From Protula sp. h YS-2021 (taxonomy: Eukaryota; Annelida; Polychaeta; Sabellida; Serpulidae), in NCBI GenBank assembly GCA_949752745.1, contig OX457034.1, forward strand, positions 8,716,778-8,780,777: a stretch of DNA of 64,000 nt, in the 5' to 3' direction. Below the pieces are notes generated by a model. The model was not told the DNA's origin, ran no database searches, and saw only the letters and a program-made list of their open reading frames with translations. A program made the translations under genes and the position numbers. Of this stretch, positions 11,960 to 35,558 are shown one piece after another; position 1 is the first letter of the stretch, and every line of letters begins with the position of its first letter.

Positions 11960-13339
11960 TGTGTGTGTGTGTGTGTGTGTTTGTGTCTCACCAGTGCAGG
12001 AGGGAACTGCAGGAACTATGTTGCCCATGGAATCACACGTAATGGATGAGTGAGCCGGATTGTCGACTTGGTAACCGGCGTTGCATAACACGTTACAGTA
12101 GCGACCAGTCTGGATGCCCTGGCTGATATGTCCTCGGCAGTGAACGCGCCCATGGGGAATGGTAGGTATGGCACAACCTGCCGGTGCTCCTGTCAAAGGT
12201 CAAGGTCATATTGTGATTGCAATTGAGCCATTTTATGTAATTGCAGTTACAAAAATAATAGTGCATAGCTGAGTAACTTGTTGTAAATACAATTAAAACA
12301 CACAACACAATCAAATACAAAGTACATAACAGACAAAAGGGGAGGAAATTATTATTCACATACAAAGTGAATTACAAGGCGAAGTATAATTTCCTGACAA
12401 AGCAGAAAGATTAAATATAAAGCACACAAAAGCTATATTAAAACGTATGAATTGAAAAGAATAAAACAGCTTTAAAAAATCTGAAAGTCGACTATAGGTT
12501 GCTGCGAAATGTTCAAATAAGGGCGTCCGGGAAATCTTTTCAAATATTTTCATTGCAATTGTGAAGCTCTGCACTTTATCAAAGTAGAAAGTGGGTACCT
12601 CTCCAAAAGGCAGTGAACTGGATCATAATTGCGAAAAATTGCTTTCGGTTTGTTTCTTCGGTGCAAGAGGGTGCAGGCACTATAGGGCAGGGGAGGGGGG
12701 AAGGCGTACACCGTCATAAAGGTGTCATGGAGTAGGAATAGCAAAATATACCTACTGTTGCATGACGGCAAATTGCCAAACGAATATCCGTCCCAACCCA
12801 CACCGCACGTCAGATAACCTTGACCGCTGATAACATAGCCGTTGTCACAGTACATATTACAAGCACTCCCGACCGGTACTAACTGCGAATTGCTATTGCA
12901 TTGTACTTGGGCGTTAGGTATAGAAGGCACTCCACATCCAGGCACCACTTTTAATACACAAACAGTTAATGTAGTATAATGCTTCCGATAGGATATATTT
13001 TGCTGCCATATTTAATTTAGCAAACATGAATAGCAATAAAATTTTTAGGTTTAAACTTTTATAGATTTAAAAATCCTTATATATTTAAATTTTTTTGGAA
13101 ATGTTTTACAGATTTTATAGATTTTACAGATTTTGCTTAAACCATGCTTAAACCTGGATCCACAAACGATATACACTGACTTCATTTATGCAGGGCACTG
13201 GTTATGTTACTAATTAAGAGACTTTAAAGCTTCTGTTTTGATTTTTTTCAAGATTGTATAGTGTTTCATTTAATCACTTGCAAGAAACTTTTCTGTAATC
13301 TCTTATTATCCTTTAATCTAATATTTATTATTATTATTA

Positions 13340-13431
<92 letters not shown>

Positions 13432-16400
13432 GTAAAGCCCCCCTTTTGTACAACGTGTTATTGATGCTCTTTTTTAAAAATTGATATTTTAAGTTTCATT
13501 TAAAAGCAATAAGCGCACACACTTTCATGTAGTTAACTTGAAGCATATTTTTCAAAATAAAACCATTATAAGTATTGTAACATCGTTGGGGCTTGTAACA
13601 TCGTTGCGTTCGTGGATGGGTTCCGCCGGACAATCCTATCCGGGAGGATAGGTACAGCTGAGTTGAAACGCCGGAATTAAAACCCAGTAGTTTTCTCTCT
13701 TCTTTTAATTTGCGATCCTTTGTTTTAGTACAAACAGCGAAGCAACACAAAAGACTGTTATCTGGCTTGATTCTTGTCCACACTCTCCGGATCAAGACTC
13801 TCGGTTCTACACACTTTCTTCTTCCGTTCCCTGCCGGTTATATCTTAGACAACAGCGGAGGGAGGCCAAGATCTCACGCTGGGCTAGAATCGGCCGAAAT
13901 ACACGCCAAATATGGGAAGGCGCAACGAGAAGAAGCAAAACCTCCACTCGCATTGCTCTACAGAATTTCTTATCTTTTCTTTTGTAATAACGGTATGCGA
14001 TTATTTACAAGGACCAGAATTACGAGCGACAGGTAACGGCTTCTTTAGTATAACTGCGAAGAATCAAGGCACAGATAGTTCCAAAACCAAATACTCTGGC
14101 TCATACCTAAATGTCAAGCTCAGAACAGCTCCTATTAACATGCAAAGAGCCGGGTGGGGCGCTCTGTCATGTTACAGTATGAAACTGGGTAGCACGCTTC
14201 TAAAAATAGCACTTACGGTTACACGTTGGAAGAGTTCCAAATCCGTATCTGCCTTCACACGGCACGTCTCGACGGCGTGGGTTGCTAGGATCCGTCGGGT
14301 TGCTAACCTCGTAACCTTGGTTACATATGACGCTGCAGCTTTGGCCCTGGGGAACAATGGCGGGATTTCCCGGGCATGAGAACTGCCCATTGGGCACTGA
14401 CAGACCGCTTGTGCTGCAGCCCACCTGGCCCTGACCGCCACCACCACCGGATTCTTAAGGAAATCAAATGCAACACAAATTTATGATTTAATATGGTACA
14501 ATGACACGTGACTGCAGTGACACGTGAATGCAGTGACACGTGAATGCAGTGAGACGTGAATGCAGTGACACGTGAATGCAGTGATACGTGAATGCAGTGG
14601 TACGTGAATGCAGTGACACGTGAATGCAGTGACACGTGAATGCAGTGATACGTGAATGCAGTGACACGTGAATGCAGTGATACGTGAATGCAGTGGTACG
14701 TGAATGCAGTGACACGTGAATGCAGTGACACGTGAATGCAGTGACACGTCAATGCAGTAACATGTCATTGCAGTGACACGTGAATACAGTGACACGTGAA
14801 TGCAGTGACACGTGAATACAGTGACACGTCAGTTCAGTGACACGTGAATGCAGTGACACGTGAATGCAGTGACACGTCAATGAAGTGACACGTGAATGCG
14901 GTGACACGTGAATGCAGTGACACGTGAATGCAGTGACACGTGAATGCAGTGACACGTGAATGAAGTGAGACGTGAATGCAGTGATACGTGAATGAAGTGA
15001 CACGTGAATGCAGTGACACGTGAATGCAGTGACACGTGAATGCAGTGACACGTGAATGCAGTGTGAGAAATCTTCACCTCGCAGTCCACAGGATAAGCTC
15101 CAGATGAATGATCCTTTTACTCATTTAGTTGTTGTGTTTGTTGGAGACAGGGAGAGGGAAATGGTGAGAGGTAGGTGCACCGTTAAACTAAAATTTGCCA
15201 GAGCTAAAGCATGTAAATACATATTGTCCATGGACAATGCCCCAGCTCACGAATGCTGATGTCAAGATTTATGACACACAAGTATAATCTGTAACTAAAA
15301 TTTGATTACGTCTATGTGCTTTGGGTTGTACGAGGCAGATGCACCATTAAACCAAGATGTGGCACAGCCAGAACATGTAAATAAAAGTAGGCACCACCGC
15401 CCCCCCCCCCCCCAGTGATCACTATGTTTAATTCTATTAGGACTTGTCGTCCTCGGTATGTTTTGGCAGTGTCTCTAAAGCTCAAGTAATTTCTTTACAA
15501 ATAATTTAACTGAAATTAAAGCTTCGGCAAATCAGAAAGTGGTAATTTTCATGCCAAAAAAACAAAACAAAAAAGAACGGAAAGGAAAATGACGTACGTG
15601 GGCATCCGCTGAGAGTGCCTGACCACTGTCCATTGGAGCACGTGATTTGCACTCTGTTGCTGTCTAATGGAGGGTTGCCACCGCTACACATCACGCTGCA
15701 GCGACCGCCGTGCGCGATCGTCGGCTCGTTGTTGGAACAAAACACGGAGCCATTTGGTATCGCTGCAGGTCTCGGGCATGGTGCTGCGAAAAAAAAAAAC
15801 AAACAAACAAAAACAAAGATAAATGAAATAACCGCTGGTGCAATGGGTGCAATCGAATCACTGAGGCTCAGGGCACGACGCTTCAAAAAATAAAAGATAA
15901 ATAAAATAACCGCGGGTGCAATGGGTAGAGTCCAAACATTAATACACATCCTAACATTAGTGCAGTCTAATCATTGGTGGAATCTAAACACCAGGTGAAA
16001 TTTAAACATTTGTGCAAACATTCTTCCCCAGATTAAAGTTATTGTATTTTTTAACTTAATAAAACACACATATCTTTAGTTGATTAAAACATATAACCCA
16101 ATCAGTTTTTGATATCTTCATATGAATTACATAGGTACAAATTAACTAAACACCTTGAATGCACTTGATTTCAGTTTTCCGGACATGCCTTTGGACAAAC
16201 GTTCTGTAAATTTTCTGTTCTTATTGTACAGATATCGCAGTAGAATCGAGTTCATATAACGCATGTATGAACAACCTGAGCTTTTACATTTTAAACATCG
16301 AAATGAAAAGTTTTACTGTAAGATTCATATCTTGAAGTTGTTAGTAAAGTACAGCGTGGCAGTATTTCGTGACTTTGGTATATGCTGTAATTTCATTGGT

Positions 16401-17042
16401 TAATTCCACGTTGACCGGAACGCAAATATCAATAGATAAAAGCTGTTGCATCATTTTAGTGGCTTCTTATGAGCCATACAAATGCAGACATTTTAAATAA
16501 ACAGTTTCTTACTGGTAAATATCTTCTTAACGGTCAATAATAGAAATTCAAAATAAACCAGCATCTGATAATTAAGTAACAACAACAGCTTGCATGCACT
16601 AAAATAGAATATATCACTCGTGTTTCTTACACTTGGGAGAATTTTTAATAAAAGTATCTATTTTACCTTGACCTTGTGTTGATTCAAAGAGCGTTGCTAC
16701 GCAACAACACAGGAGGGCTAATACTGAAAGTGTATAATAATTAAAATGTATCTACTTGTCTGTTAATAGACGCAATATGTTATTCAATATGACCAGCATT
16801 AAAGTCTCTATTTATTGAGTACTTGTAAATACATAAAAAATCAGATAGTATCATTTTCTTATGATCAACAAATTTAATCACTTAAAATATGTTTAATCAT
16901 ATCATAGCATTCCTTAAATCTTAGGTTATATTGTTTAAACTTTTTTATTTATTACTACTATTGTCGATCCATCGAACATCTCAGTAATATTTCACTGTTT
17001 TATTCATAAAAAAGGGTAAAGATTCTTACCTTTCTTCATCAT
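9621..17042 (-). CDS. gene B: secreted 4x sushi + GCC2/GCC3 protein
   Basis: A complete secreted protein of 371 aa. Coding exons in transcript order: 17042-17030, 16717-16667, 15783-15598, 14453-14217, 12947-12756, 12189-11992, 10508-10416, 9766-9621. All introns are phase 1 and the coding sum is 1116 nt. The signal peptide is MMKKALLCCCVATLFESTQG. Four sushi domains (about residues 22-292) follow; each has six cysteines, the selectin-type arrangement, not the usual four. Then comes a cysteine-rich GCC2/GCC3 (ephrin-receptor-like) module, DHCPDGRFSYQIYWFKICLQ and CRPGTFRKQGSG followed by RCQRCPCGFTTNGPGASEC, and a short tail. There is no membrane segment. It is a short paralogue of gene A on the same strand. 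Its function is unknown; binding of glycans, microbes or matrix is only a family-level guess. Confidence 0.82.
10061..10210. repeat. 12-bp minisatellite, about 12 copies
   Basis: Units of TTGTCTGGTTAT / TTGTCTGGCCAT, in the last intron of gene B. ORFs rich in LSGHCLVIVWL are its translation, not protein. Confidence 0.85.
10416..10508 (-). CDS. gene B GCC2/GCC3 module, first half
   Basis: 93-nt exon, acceptor GCCCCAG|AT behind an unusually long T tract, donor TCTG|GTGAGG. Encodes HCPDGRFSYQIYWFKICLQC and RPGTFRKQGSG. Same length and phase as gene A exon 45134-45226. Confidence 0.85.
11008..11190. mobile_element. possible pogo/Tc1-type MITE
   Basis: Ends read ACAGTAAAATTTATAACT (left) and, on the other strand, GCAGTAAAACCTGTAAACT (right); imperfect terminal inverted repeats of the CAGTAAAACCT kind. 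Interior carries GAGAGATGTCC / GAGAGGTGTCC. No clear target duplication. Confidence 0.4.
11819..11981. repeat. (GA)n-(GT)n compound microsatellite
   Basis: Mostly GA from 11819 to about 11957, then GT to 11981, interrupted near 11895-11910. It lies immediately downstream of the donor of gene B sushi 4. Confidence 0.95.
11992..12189 (-). CDS. gene B sushi 4
   Basis: Acceptor TGACAG|GA, donor ACTG|GTGAGA. Encodes GCAIPTIPHGRVHC..GRYCNVLCNAGYQV..ITCDSMGNIVPAVPSC. The (GT)n/(GA)n microsatellite begins about ten bases into the intron. Confidence 0.87.
12756..12947 (-). CDS. gene B sushi 3
   Basis: Acceptor TAAAAG|TG, donor AACA|GTAGGT. Encodes GCGVPSIPNAQVQC..GSACNMYCDNGYVI..LTCGVGWDGYSFGNLPSC. 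Confidence 0.87.
13322..13431. repeat. (ATT)n microsatellite
   Basis: Nearly pure ATT triplets in the intron between gene B sushi 2 and 3. Confidence 0.95.
14217..14453 (-). CDS. gene B sushi 2 with Gly-rich linker
   Basis: Acceptor CTTAAG|AA, donor AACC|GTAAGT. A QSGGGGGQGQVG linker precedes CSTSGLSVPNGQFSC..GQSCSVICNQGYEV..VPCEGRYGFGTLPTC. The loop before the fifth Cys is lengthened (NPTDPSNPRRRDVPC). Confidence 0.87.
14505..15061. repeat. 16-bp minisatellite carrying CACGTG
   Basis: About 35 copies of CAGTGACACGTGAATG in the intron just upstream of gene B sushi 2. Most copies contain the palindromic E-box CACGTG; some have TACGTG, GACGTG or CACGTC. Minus-strand ORFs with repeated HSRVTAFTCHCIHVSL are translations of the array. 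Confidence 0.95.
15598..15783 (-). CDS. gene B sushi 1
   Basis: Acceptor TTCGCAG|CA, donor CCAC|GTACGT. Encodes CPRPAAIPNGSVFC..GGRCSVMC..ITCSNGQWSGTLSGC: six cysteines and the Trp before the last Cys typical of sushi. The mid-domain GY is replaced by GGNPP. Confidence 0.85.
16667..16717 (-). CDS. gene B exon 2, signal peptide core
   Basis: Acceptor TATTAG|CC, donor CAAG|GTAAAA. Encodes ALLCCCVATLFESTQG, a hydrophobic Cys-rich signal core with a plausible cleavage site. An alternative donor six bases earlier (CAAG|GTCAAG) would remove two residues and also keep phase. Confidence 0.7.
17030..17042 (-). CDS. gene B exon 1, start codon
   Basis: ATGATGAAGAAAG|GTAAGA encodes MMKK plus one base. 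This 13-nt exon and the next (51 nt) sum to 64 nt, exactly the length of the single signal-peptide exon of gene A. Confidence 0.7.
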
Positions 17043-17144
17043 ATTTACTGCACAATTCCCCTTTTTGTGTAAACCGTAAACCAGAAAGAACGATGTCTGT
17101 GCTTGTTCTAATGTTATGCTAAGCTTTCTTGGTGAATTGCTTCT

Positions 17145-17155
17145 GATATATTTTT
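17145..17155 (-). promoter_or_regulatory. possible TATA box of gene B
   Basis: AAAAATATATC on the minus strand, about 105 bp upstream of the gene B ATG. AT-rich context makes chance likely. Confidence 0.25.
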
Positions 17156-17696
17156 GCATGTATCCTCGATATTATGACTTTTTTCTGAAGTAACAAACTC
17201 AACTTAATTGCAGAAAGAAATAATTTTCTTGATGACGTACAGAAAAACTTTGTAACGTGACATCAGCGGTCACATGATTGGCATCTCAATTGAACACACA
17301 GCATAAATTATATGGTCAATGTGCTTGATTAAGAAACGTAACTAGCAATTCTACGACATCGCTTGACTTTTGCGTGGCATGAAAATAGCTACGCTGTGTG
17401 TGCCTACGTAAAACTTCTCGTATGCAATTTTTTGATGCGTAAAGTACACACAGTTATCGTGATAGGTTAATGAACATTTATGCACTTAAAACCAGTAAAC
17501 AAAGGACCTAAATAATACAAAACGTGAACTATGTTTCTTAAAAAACGCTTGACAGATAGAAGTCAATTATATTTATATTGTGCAATATCTCTCAATATCG
17601 CCAAACATTAATATTAATCAAAGTGTAGCGAACGCAATATTAACCATGTTCACTCTCACTTAGGGTTGTTAAAGAGGTAAACGTTTCATGCCATGC

Positions 17697-18118
17697 AAGT
17701 AGCAGAGATGGACATTATGCTCCTTATGTGAAAGCAGTAGATCGCGTAGGAATAGTAGAAGTAGACTTCCCTGCTACTGCTCCGTCGGTTATTGGCAAGT
17801 ATGAACCGGTAATGAGATATAGGAGCTATGACTGGTCATGCAGGGTGGAGGGCAATCATACTGTTGCAAACGTTTTCCTCCACCAAAGCCCTTTAAAAAT
17901 CCCTATTGGCAAGTAGCAGAGATGGACATTATGCTCCTTATGTGAAAGCAGTAGATCGCGTAGGAATAGTAGAAGTAGACTTCCCTGCTACTGCTCCGTC
18001 GGTTATTGGCAAGTATGAACCGGTAATGAGATATAGGAGCTATGACTGGTCATGCAGGGTGGAGGGCAATCATACTGTTGCAAACGTTTTCCTCCACCAA
18101 AGCCCTTTAAAAATCCCT
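17697..18118 (+). repeat. 214-bp near-perfect tandem duplication with open frame
   Basis: Two copies offset by 214 bp, apparently identical; the copies end at 17904 and 18118. A plus-strand frame runs through each (VKAVDRVGIVEVDFPATAPS.., HTVANVFLHQSPLKIP) and on to about 18274, but 214 is not a multiple of three, so the two copies lie in different frames. I do not recognise the peptide. It could be a fragment of a mobile-element ORF. Confidence 0.8.
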
Positions 18119-19458
18119 AACTGCACTGACCGCTGCTTAGCGAGGGAAAGTGTAACTATATGCAGGCGGGCGGGCAATTCTTGCTGTTACTGCGCTCTTC
18201 CGCTAACACAGTCTCCATCCAAACCCTTACCGCACTCACCGCTGCTTTACGAGAGCAAATACAGCGATACGTAGGCTTAAAGGCAATCAGCTACCACAAG
18301 TCCTTCATCAAAATACTTCAAAGCAGCGACATTAAAGTGAGAGAGGATTTACAAGACCGATCAAATAAAGATAAATTACGTCACGTTATAGAAAAAAATC
18401 TTTTAATAGCTTACTGCAAGGCATACATCTTTAGCAAATTTTATTAGTGTTTGACCAAAGCAACATTTGAACATAGCCCAACCAAAATCATTGAAAAAGT
18501 TTCATCATTGCAAAAATAAATAAATCAATTCTGCTTAATGTTCTCTATCATTTTGCATAGTTATTCTAACACTAAAATAATTTCAAAAATAAATATATAA
18601 CAAGACATATTATAATAACTAAAAAAAGCAGCTGTTATATTAATACTTTAATATTAATGCAATCGATAATGAACCCTATAAATGGTACATCCAACAGCAA
18701 TGGAACATATCATGGCTTGTTGGCATAAGCATCAATGATAACGTCATTTCATGTTTAGCGTGACTTTTGCAAACAAATTTATTTCTTTCAAAATATTTTC
18801 CCCAGTGTTTGTAGGCAGCAACTGAATTAAAGATTTTACAAAATGAAATGAATAAAACGTCAAAATATGTAATATGTCATGTGTCTATTGTCTATTACTA
18901 ACTCTCATTCTATTATATAAATAATGCTTATTTATGAACCATTCGTTCTCATTTTCAAGGCATACTATACAATGAACCTGTAGAAAATATCTCAGGTAAT
19001 TTTAAGCTAACTGTTACATTGCTGTATAATTGTGCTATTGGAAGAGGACGTTTTGACATTACGTTGTGATAATAGCAGTACCGGTGTACATTTTGGCAGA
19101 ACCAGTACGTTATGGCACGATACGATACTATGATTACATGAAGGCAACTCAGTATTGCTGCATCTACAAGGAAATATGGATAAAAAAGGTCTTTAAGTGA
19201 TGATAATAAACACTTGGCAATGTCACTGGCATACACTATATAGTAGCCATGGTAACAGTGCATAAGAAAACAACAACTAGACACACATAGCAGTATGCTA
19301 TATGCATAGCTTTGGCGAGATCTGGAATGATTCGAGTGCATGTACTTCGACAAATCCATTATCCAGATCCTGGATCACATGGATATTCACAAGTAATACA
19401 CGATATTAAACTGGAAAACAGTGTTACATAATTTCTCTATCACATCAATTCCTTACGC

Positions 19459-19464
19459 TTTATT
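19459..19464 (-). terminator. polyadenylation signal of FkbM gene
   Basis: AATAAA on the minus strand about 33 nt past the stop codon; an unusually short but workable 3' UTR. Confidence 0.45.
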
Positions 19465-19496
19465 TAACAACTGTTTTTCTATAAGCTTTGCTGATG

Positions 19497-31402
<11,906 letters not shown>

Positions 31403-31961
31403 TGCCGGAAACGTGTTTGTTCTACTTAATTGCTTTAAAATAAAAGAGTTGCTATTCTAATTTCTTAGTTATAGCTGTCAGTACAAGTGTGATTACGCAC
31501 AGTGCATTTGGTAAGCAGTGTTTTTCTTTTAACTTTATCAAGTGCAATCTGTTCGGTGGCAGGGGAGGGAGAGGCAGGGGTGTGGGGGAAGGGATGCTGG
31601 GGGGGGGGGGGGATGGGGATAACTCTTACCACTTTCTTTATTTTATTTGTAGTTTATTGATACTTTTTAGATAACTGGGGATGGGCCTGAAAGTAATACT
31701 CTGCAAAACTGTAGCAAAACTAGAGTCAAATCTATTAACAGCTACAAAATAAACACTCGCGTTAAATCAACGTCTTTGATGCATGATACGTTGAATAGAC
31801 TTTGGATAAGCAACATTGTTTTGATGTTGCTTTCTGTTGCAACAAAATTCCTTCTTCCTTTATCTAGTAAATGTCTTCACATGGGTGTCAGTAAGTCGAC
31901 TTTGTCAAATTTCTCACTGGAAATGAAAGCCATGACAGGTAACGTTTTTTATTTTTCTTAA

Positions 31962-32119
31962 TTTGGAATTCCGTGGTGGTAAATTTTTTTGTGCAGTCGC
32001 TTAGCTAAGGCAATTTGAGCGAAAGCCAATCCCCCGCTTTCCACCCCTGGCTGGTTTCGAACCAGAGACATTAGGATCACAAGGCCAACGCTCTACCGAC
32101 TGAGCTAACCGTCACCCCC
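31962..32119 (-). mobile_element. tRNA-derived SINE, copy 2
   Basis: Minus strand: GACGGTTAGCTCAGTCGGTA (A box), CTGGTTCGAAACC (B box), CTTAGCTAAGCGACTGCAC. Same family as 6780-6981. Confidence 0.78.
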
Positions 32120-32219
32120 ACGACATGTAACTTTGAAAATAGCGAAAAATGACGAATTAAACATCAGAATGTTTGGGATCAACACTTCGCAAGTGTCTGA
32201 ACACATGGGATGAAACAAG

Positions 32220-32540
32220 GGCGGAGGTTACTTTGATGTTGTTTCAGACATGTCGATTTTCGGTGTCTATGCCATATCCTTTCCCAGTGTCAATACCCAC
32301 CCTCTCTCCAACGTCAGTACCCCGACATCTATCCAAGGTCAATGCCCTGACATCTATAAAACGTCAATACCACGACGTCTATCCAATGTCAATATCCCGA
32401 CGTCTATCAAACGCCAATAGCCCGATGTCTATGCAACGCAATACCTAAAAAATCAACTGATTGATTGATTGATCAATAATCCGACGTCTATCCAACGCTG
32501 ACCGGAACTTTTTCACGACCTCTATCTCACGTCTATGCAA
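32220..32540. repeat. AACGTYGAYGT dispersed repeat, copy 4
   Basis: CCCGACRTCTATCYAACGTC-like 20-bp motifs repeated about ten times. Simpler and more tandem than the other copies. Confidence 0.6.
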
Positions 32541-32689
32541 CGCCGGATGTTTTATATGGACTTTACAAGCCAATGTTTATACATTAAGAACTTTATGAGA
32601 CCATGCCAGAAGATGCACTTTTGGTGTCACAAAATAGCTCTGACAGATAATATTCAATCAGTTTTATAAACAAACATAAAGTGGACCAG

Positions 32690-33190
32690 ACCATTCTGAA
32701 AGTAAAAATTGTCCGATAACATTAAGGAAAACCGGAAGGGGGGAGAGGGCTAAGGGAGACGTGGTTTTTTTCGGGAATTTATAACATCAATGAGTATTTA
32801 AAGATGCTTAAGCTTAAATTTAGATCACCCAGAAAGTCCACCATCATGGTATTGATTTTAATATTTAATATTGAAAACATCTCTGCGCAATATCTAAGCG
32901 ATTGGTGTAGAACTGTAGGAGATATAGCATTTTAAAATGAGCTAAAAGGGCACAAAAAGTGCCGCTATTTTATCGGTTTTTCGTCAATCGTCAAAAAAGT
33001 AATAGCCAGGTGGTGGACCACCCAGGGAACATTCCTGCATAATATCAAGACGATTGGAGCAAAACTGTGGGAAGAGTAGCATTTTAAAGAGAAAGTTTAA
33101 CATACGCACATACGCACATGCGCACATACATTCAAGCCCCCTGTAGTGATACGACTAACCCAGCCCGACAAAGTCGGCTGGGTTAAAAAT
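32690..33190. mobile_element. non-autonomous element ending in a hairpin
   Basis: Two related internal blocks (GCGCAATATCTAAGCGATTG, then CTGTAGGAGATATAGCATTT; ATAATATCAAGACGATTGG, then CTGTGGGAAGAGTAGCATTT) lead to TACGCACATGCGCACATAC and the terminal hairpin CCCAGCCCGACAAAGTCGGC TGGG. A similar terminus lies near 28700-28810. The class is uncertain (Helitron-like or other). Confidence 0.45.
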
Positions 33191-33640
33191 TGAAGATTTA
33201 GCGGACACTACCAGCGGATAAAACGGAACAGGGTTAGCGGAAAAACCAGGACGAGCGGACACTTTGGAACAGGATTAGCGGACAACACGGGACGAGCGGA
33301 CACTTTGGAACAGGATTAGCGGACATTACGGAACGAACTGATACTTTGGAACAGTGTTAGCGGACATTACGGAACGAGCGGATACTTTGGAACAGGATTA
33401 GCGGACAACACGGGACGAGCGGACACTTTGGAACAGGATTAGCGGACATTACGGAACGAACTGATACTTTGGAACAGTGTTAGCGGACATTACGGAACGA
33501 GCGGATACTTTGGAACAGGATTAGCGGACAATACGGGACGAGTGGATATTTTGGAACAGGGTTAGCGGACATTTCGGAACAGTTTGTAATTAGCAGACAT
33601 TTCGGTACAGCGGACAAAACAGAACGGAACAAACGCCAAA
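33190..33640. repeat. 41-bp minisatellite with 123-bp higher-order period
   Basis: Unit TTAGCGGACATTACGGAACG + AGCGGATACTTTGGAACAG. GACAACACGG and its near-match recur at 33281, 33404 and 33527, i.e. every 3 x 41 bp. Confidence 0.9.
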
Positions 33641-34489
33641 GGCTACACTCTTGATGATTTTACACACTGATAGAGGCCGTCCACTTGACTTATTTTTCTT
33701 CCTTTTTGTATGTTTATTATATGCTTACCTGGCCATACGAAAAGAAATAATAGAAAAAAACAAGAGCGTGGTATTTTCGAGCGGATATTGCATCCCGCCT
33801 CCTTTTAAGCATATTTTCAGAACCTGTTGCTACTCTGTTTTGCGATAACTGGGCCAGTCACTGATAAAACAATCTGAAGTTTTTATATTTATGAACCTGT
33901 AAATGGATAGAGTTATTTTTTAAATCTGCTGACAATAACAGGACCAAGTGAAAAACCCGTCACAAGTAGCGTGACTCATATCACGTCGCCCCAACCAAGC
34001 ATACCGAGGGAGTAGTTAGTTTGTTAATAACTAAACAAATTAAGACAAAAATATTCCTGAAATAAGGCATATAATAAAAGCAATTTATTGATTTATTTTT
34101 ATTTATTTGTTTATTTATTTGCCATCAGCCTACGGGAAAATAAGGATGCCCGGTTTGAGGTAAAAAAACAAAAATAACATTCTGCACATGTGGAATGAAG
34201 TGTTACATCGATTGACAGCTTGAGTGACGTTGATATCATTATCGGTATCACTCCCCCCCCCCCCTCAGCCTGTGATGTGAGTATGATATTGACATTTAAA
34301 ATAGATGAATGACATTTCTATACTTCCAGCTTAGAGTTTCCTACAGGCAGGGTACTGGGAAACCGATTTTAATATTAAAAAAGAACTATGATAAGATGCA
34401 AGCGTGGCTACTTAAAACAGAATGCAATGCCTTTTGCCGATACAGCTGACAATATATATAACTAGGTTCTTACTCCCACTGGTTACCTG

Positions 34490-34830
34490 TTTAAAGCTGG
34501 TAAATTTGGACAGGCCGGGACTGACACAATTTCTCCGTATTAATCAGGTGTTCAGGTGACAATACGGGAAGGGACAGAATTTCTCAGTATTATTCAGATG
34601 TCCAGGTTACAATGTTTATACTGACCGAGTTTCTCCTTATTAACCAGGCGCCCAGGTTACACTGACAGAGCTTGTCCGTATTAACCAGGTGTCCAGGTGA
34701 CAACATTAAGAATAACAGAATTTCCGCATTAACCAGGTGCCCGGGCTACAGCTTTTAAACTGACAGAATTTCTCTATATTATCAGGTGTCCGGGTTACCA
34801 ATGTTTCATTCTTATAAAGAGTTGATCTGT
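34490..34830. repeat. ~62-bp tandem units (ATTAACCAGGTGTCCAGG)
   Basis: Five diverged copies of CTGACAGAATTTCTCCGTAT followed by TAACCAGGTGYCCRGGTTAC. The same theme appears singly at 10660-10710 and 43010-43075. Confidence 0.65.
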
Positions 34831-35354
34831 TGTACTTGGGCGTATTGTTGTTATTGAAAAGAGGGAGGGAGGGAGGTCTAAAAATTATAACCGGTGTCCG
34901 GAATAGGAAGGCGTTCGAGAGGCTCAAGGCGACTGAACTATTTTGTTTTGAATTAGAGAGTTCCACCACCTTACACAGGGGGGGGGGGGGGCGGACAATT
35001 TTACAAACAAATTTGAACAAAACTTTGTTGTTATCCAAACTGGTGTCTTCTTTATTCTAAAACCTATGATGTTAATTTATACATCTCATTACTTAGTTAT
35101 TTCGTCGTGCCCATTGTGTCAGCACTCACACATCGAGAGTGCACTTTGGGACACGTCACACTTAACCTTCCATCCGTCGATATGGGACAGTTAATTGTTT
35201 GTTCACGATAACTTTTGATACCTTTCGTACCAATGAATGCTATAGATAATAACTGTATTTGTTAAGTATGTCAGATATTATCTTCTTAACATCTGCTACC
35301 AGCACATACAAAAAAACGGGAAAATCATCTCGAAAGTAATACCACCCGCATAAT

Positions 35355-35381
35355 ATAATAATAATAATAATAATAATAATG

Positions 35382-35416
<35 letters not shown>
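35355..35416. repeat. (ATA)n-(TTA)n palindromic microsatellite
   Basis: An ATA run inverts into a TTA run at about 35399, able to fold back on itself. Confidence 0.9.
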
Positions 35417-35558
35417 CTGGGAACCTGGGCCAGGGCGGGTGGACATGCACTAACATTAAGACTTACTCTGTCACGGCTACAACCAGTTAACACGAGGCCG
35501 GACATTCTTACTTCTGTCGGGCTGTTCATATGCACGTTAGTATATTGTTTACAATAAT

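Larger units (their letters stand above)
17043..19496. other. intergenic region between gene B and the FkbM gene
   Basis: Contains the gene B promoter side and the 214-bp tandem duplication at 17697-18118. The remainder (18450-19440) is AT-rich with no recognisable gene. Confidence 0.6.

Noticed and set aside
14481..15089. Several ORFs with repeated HSRVTAFTCHC peptide
   Set aside because: 16-bp tandem repeat read in all three minus frames; no homology and no start context.
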